From positions 1 to 22,760 of the forward strand of contig JAIHVJ010000022.1 of NCBI GenBank assembly GCA_022720335.1: a stretch of 22,760 nt of DNA, given 5' to 3'. The number at the start of each line of letters is the position of its first letter. Within the stretch, counting starts at the first letter, position 1. Positions 14,943-21,264 of this stretch are shown here, piece by piece. The position numbers were made by a program, and so were the translations under genes. This stretch comes from Collinsella sp. Lineage in GTDB: Bacteria; Actinomycetota; Coriobacteriia; Coriobacteriales; Coriobacteriaceae. The notes under the pieces are model-generated. The model did not search any database. It saw only the letters and a list, made by a program, of their open reading frames with translations, and had not been told where the DNA came from.

Positions 14943-15371
14943 ATGGTGACACTCGAGACATTGAGCTATCTATCGACGGCGCCCGACCAGTTCATCGATA
15001 TCACAGAAGATGTGCATGCCGCCATCGAGCGTAGTGCGGTGACCGATGGACTGGCAGCGATTATTTTGTCGCATACGACTTGCGGCATCGTGGTGAACGA
15101 GGGGCTTCCGTGCGTGGAGACCGATCTCATGGAGACGCTCGATCGCATTGCCCCGCCCGATGCCCCCTATGCGCATTCTCATTTCTTGCCGAGCTATGGT
15201 GCCACGGGCAATAACTCCTGTGGTCATATCAAGAGCATGATTTGCGGCAATAGCTGCTTCTTCCCCGTTCAAGACGGCCACATTGTATGTGGCGGGGCCC
15301 AGAACATCTACCTTGCGGAGTTCGATGGACCTCAGAAGCGAAAAGTGTTCGTTGAGGTGCTGGGCGAGTAG
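14943..15371 (+). CDS. UPF0047/YjbQ-family protein
   Basis: This 142-residue small cytoplasmic protein matches the UPF0047 (YjbQ) family. ITEDVHAAIERSAVTDG, ILSHTTCGIVVNE with His44-Thr-Thr, DLMETLDRIAP, NSCGHIKSMICGNS and the closing IYLAEFDGPQKRKVFVEV fit the family pattern. The late GTWQ-type motif reads GGAQ here, with the Trp missing. E. coli YjbQ has weak thiamine-phosphate synthase activity, but the family's true role is unsettled. I chose ATG 14943 because AAAGGTGA lies about seven bases upstream; 14934 is a possible alternative. Its place between an amidohydrolase and a BtpA-type gene suggests a catabolic role. Confidence 0.82.
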   Translation: MVTLETLSYLSTAPDQFIDITEDVHAAIERSAVTDGLAAIILSHTTCGIVVNEGLPCVETDLMETLDRIAPPDAPYAHSHFLPSYGATGNNSCGHIKSMICGNSCFFPVQDGHIVCGGAQNIYLAEFDGPQKRKVFVEVLGE

Positions 15372-15412
15372 CAGTTGATGTCTGTGAGTCGGCGAGCTAA
15401 AGGAGATTGACC

Positions 15413-16222
15413 ATGTCGGTTATGGCTTCGATGTTTGGGACCGAGAAACCGGTAATTGGCATGCTGCATCTGCAGCCGCTGCCTGGCGATCCTCTGTATT
15501 ATCCGGGCGGCAGCGTTTCGCGCGTGATCGATGCCGCCAAGCGCGATCTCGAAGCGCTGCAGTCGGGTGGCGTGGACGGCATTCTGATCACCAATGAGCT
15601 ATCGATGCCCTACGAGCAGCATGTGTCGGCAGTGACCCTTGCCGCTATGGGGCATGTCATCGGAGCTCTTGCCGCAGATTTCTCGACCCCTTGGGGTGCA
15701 GAGGCTATTTATGACGGCGATGCCACGATCGAGCTGTGCGCCGCCGTTGAGGCGCAGTTTACACGCTGCAATTTCTGCGGTGCCTGGGCTGGCGATCTTG
15801 GCCTGATCAATCGTGACTTTGCGCACACCATGCGCCGCCGTGCCGCCCTGCGTCTGGATGACCTAAAGATGTTCCATTTCATCACAAGCGAGGGCGAGGT
15901 GTACCTTAACGACCGATCGACTCCCGATATTGCCGATTCGCTGGTATTCAACTGCCTACCCGACGCCCTTGTTATTGGCGGGTCTGCTGCCGGGCGCGGC
16001 GCTTCGGGCGAGCTTGCCGACGAGGTGCGCGTCCGTGTTGGCGATGTGCCGGTGGTATGTGGAACGGGATGTCGCGAGAATACCGTTGCAGACGTGTTTT
16101 CGCATTATGATGGCGCGTTTGTCGGTACCTGCCTCAAGCGAGACGGCAAGCTCGACGTCCCTGCCGAAGCCGAACGGGTCGCGCGGTTCATGGCTGCCGC
16201 CCGTGCCGCGAGAGGGGAGTGA
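15413..16222 (+). CDS. BtpA/SgcQ-family TIM-barrel protein
   Basis: This 269-residue protein belongs to the BtpA/SgcQ family. The start, KPVIGMLHLQPLPGDPLY, is diagnostic. GGVDGILITNE, FTRCNFCGAWAGDLGLI, LPDALVIGGSAAGRGAS and VPVVCGTGCRENTVADVF follow the order of a (beta/alpha)8 barrel. SgcQ sits in an E. coli sugar locus of unknown substrate, and BtpA was linked to photosystem I stability in cyanobacteria, so the biochemical role is open. AAAGGAG lies nine bases before ATG 15413. Its stop overlaps the FGGY start by 4 bp (GTGA), tying it to that kinase. Confidence 0.85.
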   Translation: MSVMASMFGTEKPVIGMLHLQPLPGDPLYYPGGSVSRVIDAAKRDLEALQSGGVDGILITNELSMPYEQHVSAVTLAAMGHVIGALAADFSTPWGAEAIYDGDATIELCAAVEAQFTRCNFCGAWAGDLGLINRDFAHTMRRRAALRLDDLKMFHFITSEGEVYLNDRSTPDIADSLVFNCLPDALVIGGSAAGRGASGELADEVRVRVGDVPVVCGTGCRENTVADVFSHYDGAFVGTCLKRDGKLDVPAEAERVARFMAAARAARGE

Positions 16223-17745
16223 GCGGCATACCGTACTATCTTGGCATCGACATTGGAACGAGTGCGTCCAAGGGTGTGTTAATAGATGCGGAGTGTCAAA
16301 TTGTGGCGCAGGCATCTTGTCAACATGAGACCGAGAACCCTCAGGATGGTTGGTATCAGCACGATGCAGAAGCGATTTGGTGGGGTGATTTTTGCCGGCT
16401 GTCTCGCGAGCTTATCGAGCGCGCGGGCATCGAGGCGAACCAGATCCGCTGCGTAGGGTTGTCGGCTTTGGGCTGTGATTGCGTGCCGGTCGATGAAGAT
16501 TGCCACGCCTTGGCTCCGGCAATTCTCTACGGGGTCGATGCTCGCTCGAAGCCGCAGATTGACGAGCTTCTTTCCGAATATGGTCCCGATCGCGCTCGCC
16601 AGCTCTTTGGACACGATCCGTGTTCGTCGGATATCGCCCCTAAGGTCCTTTGGTTTAAGGAGAATATGCCCGAGGTCCATGAGCGGGCGGCGAAGTTTCT
16701 TACGGCTTCGTCCTATCTATGCGCCAAGCTTACCGGCAGGTTTACGATCGACCGTTACCTTGCCGAGGATTTCCTTCCCTTATACGATCGTGAGACGTGG
16801 CAGGTTAATGAGCGCGGGTGCGCGCGGTTCTGCCGTCCCGACCAGATGGCCGAAGTCATGGCGGCGACCGATATCGCCGGCGTAATCACGGATCGGGCGG
16901 CGGTTGAAACCGGTCTTGCGAGGGATACGCCGGTGCTTGTCGGAACAGGCGATTCGGGCGCCGAGGCGATTTCTACTGGAGTGTTCTGCCCCGGGGACAT
17001 GATGGTGCAACTCGGGAGCACGGCCTACTTTATCTATTTGGCGGACCATATGGTCGATGACGCTCGTCTATGGCCAGGGACATTCATCATCCCCGGAACC
17101 TACGGCATCTGCGCCGGGACCAATACAGCAGGTGCGTTGACGGCGTGGTTGCGACGCGAGTTGTACCGCGATGTCATGGATGCCGAACACTCCGGCGGCC
17201 CCGATGCCTATGAGGTCATGGCGCACGATGCCGGGCAGGTAGGTCCTGGAGCAGATGGCCTGCTGTGTCTTCCATACTTTGCGGGCGAGCGCACCCCGCT
17301 CAACGATCCCGAGGCGCGTGGCGTGTTCTTCGGTCTGACCGAAAGGCATACCCGGGGCCATATGGTCCGCGCGGCTTTGGAAGGGATCGCCTACACTGTT
17401 GCGGCTCATGTCGACATCATCGAGCGCGAGCACGGGCTTCCCATCGAGCGCATCATGCTCGTGGGCGGCGGAACTAAGAATCCGGTATGGATGCAGGCGA
17501 TTGCCGATGTCTGCGGTCGTGAGGTCTCGGTTGCGAAGGTTACGGTGGGCGCATGTTTTGGCGATGCTCTTATGGCGGCACTTGCTGGCGGCGCCTATTC
17601 ATCATGGGGTGAGCTTGCCCGGGTTCTTGGGGTCGCGCAAACGATCGAGCCTGATATGGACGCTCATGAGCTGTACGCAGGTAGCCGCCGTATCTTTGAT
17701 GAGCTATATGCGCGAAATTGCGACCTTATGCACGAGCTAGTATAG
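16219..17745 (+). CDS. FGGY-family carbohydrate kinase, xylulokinase-like
   Basis: This 508-residue kinase of the FGGY family uses ATP to phosphorylate a sugar or polyol. YYLGIDIGTSASKGVLID is the N-terminal ATP-phosphate motif. VLVGTGDSGAEAISTGVF carries the catalytic base Asp245. LLCLPYFAGERTPLNDPEARGVFFGL and IMLVGGGTKNPVWMQAIADV complete the C-terminal ASKHA domain. It is closest in style to XylB-like (COG1070) members, but these span many substrates. The GTG start overlaps the btpA-like stop; a GA-rich Shine-Dalgarno is very close and weak, consistent with translational coupling. It is the last gene of the cluster. Confidence 0.88.
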   Translation: MSGIPYYLGIDIGTSASKGVLIDAECQIVAQASCQHETENPQDGWYQHDAEAIWWGDFCRLSRELIERAGIEANQIRCVGLSALGCDCVPVDEDCHALAPAILYGVDARSKPQIDELLSEYGPDRARQLFGHDPCSSDIAPKVLWFKENMPEVHERAAKFLTASSYLCAKLTGRFTIDRYLAEDFLPLYDRETWQVNERGCARFCRPDQMAEVMAATDIAGVITDRAAVETGLARDTPVLVGTGDSGAEAISTGVFCPGDMMVQLGSTAYFIYLADHMVDDARLWPGTFIIPGTYGICAGTNTAGALTAWLRRELYRDVMDAEHSGGPDAYEVMAHDAGQVGPGADGLLCLPYFAGERTPLNDPEARGVFFGLTERHTRGHMVRAALEGIAYTVAAHVDIIEREHGLPIERIMLVGGGTKNPVWMQAIADVCGREVSVAKVTVGACFGDALMAALAGGAYSSWGELARVLGVAQTIEPDMDAHELYAGSRRIFDELYARNCDLMHELV

Positions 17746-17811
17746 CGCCGCCGAATTGCCCCACGCTCTTATGGGGGCTGCGTTGTGCGATTCGCATGTC
17801 CCTTGAGGGTC

Positions 17812-18041
17812 GTGGGCAAAAAATGCCAAATATGAGTACTGTCACAAATTTAGTAGCAGCAAAATTTGGCTCTTGAGGTCCAAGTTGAGTGTCTGCGGAC
17901 AACTTAAAGCCGTCTAATATGTCCCTGGGTATGCTAAAACGACCTGATAATGAACAGTTGTACATTATCAGGTCGTTGTTTTGGTGCAAAATAATGTGAC
18001 CAGTTTTACAACAGTACTCATATTTGGCATTTTTTGCCCAC
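17812..18041. mobile_element. 230-bp MITE-like element with 31-bp perfect inverted ends
   Basis: The ends 17812-17842 and 18011-18041 are exact reverse complements over 31 bp; each starts GTGGGCAAAAAATGCC reading inwards. The interior holds a 15-bp perfect stem (17938-17952 with 17963-17977, arm AACGACCTGATAATG) followed by a T-rich stretch, and a smaller stem (AAGTTG 17882-17887 with CAACTT 17900-17905). There is no credible ORF. No clear target duplication is seen: left flank GAGGGTC, right flank CGAGGTC. It lies between convergent genes, ends 5 bp from the tatD stop, and could act as a bidirectional terminator for both. It fills most of the 301-bp gap. Confidence 0.75.
17938..17982. terminator. 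Long hairpin inside the MITE-like element
   Basis: The 15-bp perfect stem has extra pairing in its loop (ACAGTTGT) and is followed by GTTTT on the plus strand, with AAAA before it (TTTT on the minus strand). It could stop transcription from either side. Confidence 0.55.
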
Positions 18042-18046
18042 CGAGG

Positions 18047-18829
18047 TCAGCGGAAGTCGAAAATGGAGTGGGAATTTTCCAGGACGACCGACTTGATGCT
18101 CTCCTCGGGGCAGTTTTTAAGCGCAGCAATGACCTCGGATACTCTTATGAGTGAATCGACGAGCTGTCGCGCGGATGTTTCCGCGTCTGGTTCGGCCGGC
18201 GCGTCGGTTTCGAGTAGCAAGCGATCAAGTGGAATCTGTCGCGCGTATTCGCGCCCACGTTTGGTCGCAAGCATGCGTTCATTCACGGAAAAGTAGCAGC
18301 CCGCAATGCGTGCGCGGACAAACTCATCTGAGGTGCCGCTAAACCAGTGGAAGATAATGGTGGGGGAGTTGGGGACGTCCTTTAGAAGGTCGTTCGACTC
18401 CAAAGTGTCCAAAGTTGCTCCCGCCGCGCGAACGGCGTGAATGGATAGAACGCGTCCAGGTAGCGGGGACTGCGATAACGTTCGGCATAGCCGTTCAAAT
18501 GCCTGCGTCTGGTTTCCCTCGGTGCCTGCAAAGCGTGGCGAGAAATCGAGCCCGACCTCGCCGATAAACCGTTCCCGGATGGCGAGTTCACAAAGCAGGC
18601 CGACCTCGGCGGTTCCGCATCGGCCGTCGGCAATCCACCAGGGGTGGAGGCCCACCCCTGCAATAACGTTGGGACTACTGCTGGCGCGTTCGGATGCTGA
18701 CGCGAAATCGCGTGGATCGACGCCGCAATCAAAGAGCTCCAGTCCCATCGCTGCGGCTTCGTGGGCAACGGTGTTCGGGCTGGCCATCAGGTCGAGGTGA
18801 CAGTGAGCATCAAAGGACTGCAGCTTCAT
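18047..18829 (-). CDS. TatD-family metal-dependent hydrolase
   Basis: This 260-residue TIM-barrel protein is of the TatD family, whose members are metal-dependent deoxyribonucleases or related hydrolases. All motifs are intact: FDAHCHL (His9, His11), GLHPWW, IGEVGLDFS (Glu91), LSIHAVRAAG (His131), IIFHWFSG (His161) and LLLETDAP (Asp209). It lies 14 bp after the TcdA-like gene on the same strand and probably shares its transcript. The Shine-Dalgarno (GCAAGG) is weak. A few residues vary from housekeeping TatD (LDFSPRF for LDYY), so it is a divergent member and the substrate is not certain. Confidence 0.88.
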   Translation of the reverse strand: MKLQSFDAHCHLDLMASPNTVAHEAAAMGLELFDCGVDPRDFASASERASSSPNVIAGVGLHPWWIADGRCGTAEVGLLCELAIRERFIGEVGLDFSPRFAGTEGNQTQAFERLCRTLSQSPLPGRVLSIHAVRAAGATLDTLESNDLLKDVPNSPTIIFHWFSGTSDEFVRARIAGCYFSVNERMLATKRGREYARQIPLDRLLLETDAPAEPDAETSARQLVDSLIRVSEVIAALKNCPEESIKSVVLENSHSIFDFR

Positions 18830-18843
18830 CGCGGTGTGCCTTG

Positions 18844-19641
18844 CTAGTCCAGGCGCTGGCCGTCGGCGCGAACGCGCTCGGTACCGCGTCCACTGATCTT
18901 GCGAATAACCTCGCCGGCAATCATCTGGCCCATGATGGGCGGCATAAAGCTGGCGGTTCCGAGCTCGGTGCGCTCGTGGATGTTGGAGGGGTCACGGCGC
19001 TGAGTCTTGACCGACTCCTCGCAGCTAAATAGAACGTGCAGGCTCTTGATGCCACGTTTTTTGCACTCTTTGCGCATGATACGGCTCATGGGGTCGCGCA
19101 CCGTGTCAAAGATATCGGCGAAGCGCAGGCATTCGGGATGCAGCTTGTTGCCGCCGCCCATGGAGCTCACCAGGCGAATGTCGTGGTCCTGAGCATACTT
19201 GGCGACGGTGAGCTTGGCCGAGATGGTATCGATGGCGTCGATAACGTAGTCGAGCGTGCCACCTGTCTGCTCCAGAACGCTCGCGAAGAATTCGTCGATG
19301 TTGTCGCTCAGCAGGTATTCGGTGCGCTTGATGACGGTGGCGGCAGGGTTGATGTCATGGATCATGGCCTCCATGACGTCGACTTTACGCTTGCCGATGG
19401 TGCTGTGAAACGCGATGGCCTGACGGTTGATATTGCTGGGCGCAATGATGTCTTTATCCAGAATTACGAAATGGCCGATGCCGCCGCGGGCGAGCGCTTC
19501 GCAGCAGTTAGAGCCCACGCCGCCGCAGCCGAGCACCAACACCGTGGCGTCGGCGAGCTTGTCGAGCGCCTCGCGCCCCATGATGATCTCGAGCTTGGTG
19601 TCGCGCGTCTCGACGGGAGCGGCGGCTGCGGTTTCGGTCAT
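18844..19641 (-). CDS. tcdA: tRNA threonylcarbamoyladenosine dehydratase (TcdA/CsdL-like)
   Basis: This 265-residue member of the E1-like ThiF/MoeB/HesA superfamily is likely the ATP-dependent enzyme that dehydrates t6A37 of tRNA to the cyclic form. VLVLGCGGVGSNCCEAL (nucleotide loop 38-44), DKDIIAPSNINRQ and INPAATV are the adenylation-domain marks. YVIDAIDTISAKLTV, LVSSMGGGNKLHPECLRFADIFDTVRDPM and the basic KKRGIKSLHVLFSCEE follow the TcdA pattern. MoeB and ThiF are less likely because the C-terminal zinc CxxC pairs are absent. GGAGG lies seven bases before ATG 19641. TatD follows in the same unit. Confidence 0.87.
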   Translation of the reverse strand: MTETAAAAPVETRDTKLEIIMGREALDKLADATVLVLGCGGVGSNCCEALARGGIGHFVILDKDIIAPSNINRQAIAFHSTIGKRKVDVMEAMIHDINPAATVIKRTEYLLSDNIDEFFASVLEQTGGTLDYVIDAIDTISAKLTVAKYAQDHDIRLVSSMGGGNKLHPECLRFADIFDTVRDPMSRIMRKECKKRGIKSLHVLFSCEESVKTQRRDPSNIHERTELGTASFMPPIMGQMIAGEVIRKISGRGTERVRADGQRLD

Positions 19642-19850
19642 AGATATCCTCCGATGGGGAAGTAATTAACGTAATTGGCTATCGCCATTATAGGTATTAT
19701 TCTGCCTCCATTTGAGGCCTTGGGGCATGTTGAAATGAAGCGGGGATTCGCATAAGATTGAAGCGGATGGCACCCGTGGCCGCGGGTTGGCCAACTCCGA
19801 AACACGTTTATGGCGTGAGAAGTGGCCGTCTTCGCATTACGCGGGGGCGG

Positions 19851-19937
19851 CTATTTCATTCGACCTCCAATGTGGATGCCGAGCTCCACAGCCGCGATTA
19901 CAAGCAATAACAACGTCAGGACATCGTCAATACTCAT
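19851..19937 (-). CDS. 28-residue hydrophobic small protein, holin-like type I toxin candidate
   Basis: The reading frame MSIDDVLTLLLLVIAAVELG... ends GGRMK: a short N-terminus, one hydrophobic helix (about 6-22) and a basic tail. This resembles the putative holin-like/Fst-type toxin peptides of Gram-positive type I toxin-antitoxin systems. The ribosome site AAGGAG is at an ideal distance from ATG 19937. Downstream on the same strand, GC-rich inverted repeats (ACCCG and CGGGT arms, about 19770-19790) resemble the structured 3' regions of such loci, where an antisense RNA usually arises. I could not identify the antisense promoter. The 209 bp between it and tcdA hold no other gene that I see. 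Confidence 0.6.
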   Translation of the reverse strand: MSIDDVLTLLLLVIAAVELGIHIGGRMK

Positions 19938-20032
19938 AGTCCATCTCCTTCTCTGGTAGAGGGGAGCTGGCCCATCTGCTTCTAACGGTATTGTAACTAA
20001 AAGCGAACGAGTGTTCTATGGCTATTGCTGAA

Positions 20033-20056
20033 TTAGATAATTAGACAAACATCTAA
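20033..20056. promoter_or_regulatory. Inverted repeat over the sdpR promoter
   Basis: TTAGAT (20033-20038) and ATCTAA (20051-20056) form an inverted repeat with a 12-bp spacer that covers the -35 box and part of the spacer of the promoter at 20042-20070. It is a good candidate for an autorepressor site bound by the ArsR-type protein encoded next. Confidence 0.55.
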
Positions 20057-20070
20057 ATATCGAGTATAGT
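20042..20070 (+). promoter_or_regulatory. Promoter of the sdpR-sdpI pair
   Basis: TAGACA (20042-20047) and TATAGT (20065-20070) differ by one base each from the sigma-70 consensus and are separated by exactly 17 bp. The start codon of the first gene is 34 bp further on. Confidence 0.78.
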
Positions 20071-20104
20071 GTGCGCGTCGAACGAACTGGTGAGAGGAGG
20101 TTCT

Positions 20105-20383
20105 ATGCCGGGAGAGGGTTTTAAGGCACTGGCCGATCCGACGCGGCGGCGTATTTTGGAGCTGCTGCGCGAGGGCAATTGCACGGCGGGGGAGCTTGCC
20201 GAGCATTTTGACATCAGCAAGCCTTCGCTGAGCCACCATTTGGTGACGCTTAAAAATGCCGGGCTGGTGACCGACGAACGTCATGGCCAAAACATCGTAT
20301 ACAGCTTAAACACCACCGTCATGCAGGACTTGATCGGCTGGTTTATGGGTTTTACAAACACGGAAGGTGATAAGGATGAATAA
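20105..20383 (+). CDS. ArsR-family autorepressor, SdpR-like
   Basis: This 92-residue winged-helix repressor begins FKALADPTRRRILELLREG and has the recognition region ELAEHFDISKPSLSHHLVTLKNAGLV, followed by the wing DERHGQNIVYSLN. This is the SdpR pattern; in Bacillus subtilis SdpR represses its own operon with SdpI until SdpI captures it at the membrane. The cysteine pair of metal-sensing ArsR proteins is absent. AGGAGG lies just before ATG 20105; the frame extends upstream to 20069, but that part overlaps the promoter. The stop overlaps the start of the sdpI-like gene by 8 bp. Confidence 0.88.
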   Translation: MPGEGFKALADPTRRRILELLREGNCTAGELAEHFDISKPSLSHHLVTLKNAGLVTDERHGQNIVYSLNTTVMQDLIGWFMGFTNTEGDKDE

Positions 20384-21080
20384 CGAAAACAAGGGCATTC
20401 ACCCCACGGGGGTATCGTCGCGCGTGTGGATTGCGCTGGTCGCTCTGTGCGTCGCCAATGTCGTAGCGCACCTCATGGTGATGCCGAGCTTGCCTGCGCA
20501 GATTCCCACGCACTGGGGCGCGAACGGCGCCGTCGACGGTTGGGGTCCTAGCTGGATGGCCTCCGCGCTCGGCGTGCTGCCTCTGGCGCTTCTCGCAATG
20601 TTCTGCGTGGTGCCGCGCATCGACCCCAAAGGTGAGGCATATCGAACCTCGGGCAAGTTCTACCAGGGCTTCGTAATCGCCTTCACCTTGTTCATGTGCG
20701 CCATAAGCTGGCTGGGAGAGCTTACGGTCTGGGGCGTGGTGCCGGCGGTCGGTTCGGTTAACGTGCTGATTTCCGGTGTTGTCGGTTTGCTGTTCATCGG
20801 CGTAGGCAACTACTTGCCGCGTGTGAAGCAGAACTATACGCTCGGTATCAAGACGCCCTGGGCGCTTGCCGATCCCGAGAACTGGCGCCGTACGCAGCGT
20901 TTTGGCGGCGCCTGCTTTATGGTGCTAGGTATTGGCCTGATTGTGATGGGCGTGGCAGGCAGCGTGCTTTCGAGTGAAGTCGTCGCCGCGGTGATTGCGG
21001 TTCTGGCGTTTGGTTCGGTCGGAGCCATCTACGTCTACTCGTATCTGCTGTGGCGCAAATCGCAGCGAGCCGCTCGTTAA
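20376..21080 (+). CDS. SdpI-family membrane protein
   Basis: This 234-residue membrane protein has about six predicted spans. The DUF1648 signature is at the start (LPAQIPTHWGANGAVDGWGP, about 39-58) and the SdpI signature is GNYLPRVKQNYTLGIKTPWALADPENWRRTQRFGG (about 147-181). In Bacillus subtilis SdpI gives immunity to the SdpC killing peptide and sequesters SdpR. No SdpA/B/C toxin genes lie nearby, so here it may be an orphan immunity or stress system. GGAAGGTGATAAGG precedes ATG 20376, and overlap with the regulator stop means coupled translation. A terminator follows. Confidence 0.9.
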   Translation: MNNENKGIHPTGVSSRVWIALVALCVANVVAHLMVMPSLPAQIPTHWGANGAVDGWGPSWMASALGVLPLALLAMFCVVPRIDPKGEAYRTSGKFYQGFVIAFTLFMCAISWLGELTVWGVVPAVGSVNVLISGVVGLLFIGVGNYLPRVKQNYTLGIKTPWALADPENWRRTQRFGGACFMVLGIGLIVMGVAGSVLSSEVVAAVIAVLAFGSVGAIYVYSYLLWRKSQRAAR

Positions 21081-21146
21081 GGTTGCGGAAAACTAGCGTA
21101 CGCAGTTCATAGTATGTTCCGGGGGACTTTTCCCAGGTAGTATTAG

Positions 21147-21173
21147 GGGGTGTGGGCAACCATGCCCCTTTTT
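21147..21173 (+). terminator. Intrinsic terminator after the sdpI-like gene
   Basis: The 9-bp stem (21147-21155 with 21160-21168, two wobble pairs) is capped by a GCAA loop and runs into TTTTT. It ends transcription from the sdpR-sdpI promoter before the ettA leader. Confidence 0.82.
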
Positions 21174-21200
21174 CGTTAAGTTTCAGAGCTGGTTTTTTCA

Positions 21201-21222
21201 TTTCGTTTCCACTAAAGCGAAA
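21201..21222 (+). promoter_or_regulatory. Short inverted repeat in the ettA leader
   Basis: TTTCG (21201-21205) pairs with CGAAA (21218-21222) in an AT-rich leader between the sdpI terminator and ettA. It may be chance; no good -35/-10 pair was found for ettA in this stretch. Confidence 0.25.
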
Positions 21223-21264
21223 CAAGAATAGGGAAACAGCAGGTAGAAAGGATAGAACAGACAT

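Noticed and set aside
17726..17989. 87-codon minus-strand frame across the MITE-like element
   Set aside because: It starts inside the element and runs out into the FGGY gene, with no ribosome site and no protein-like pattern.
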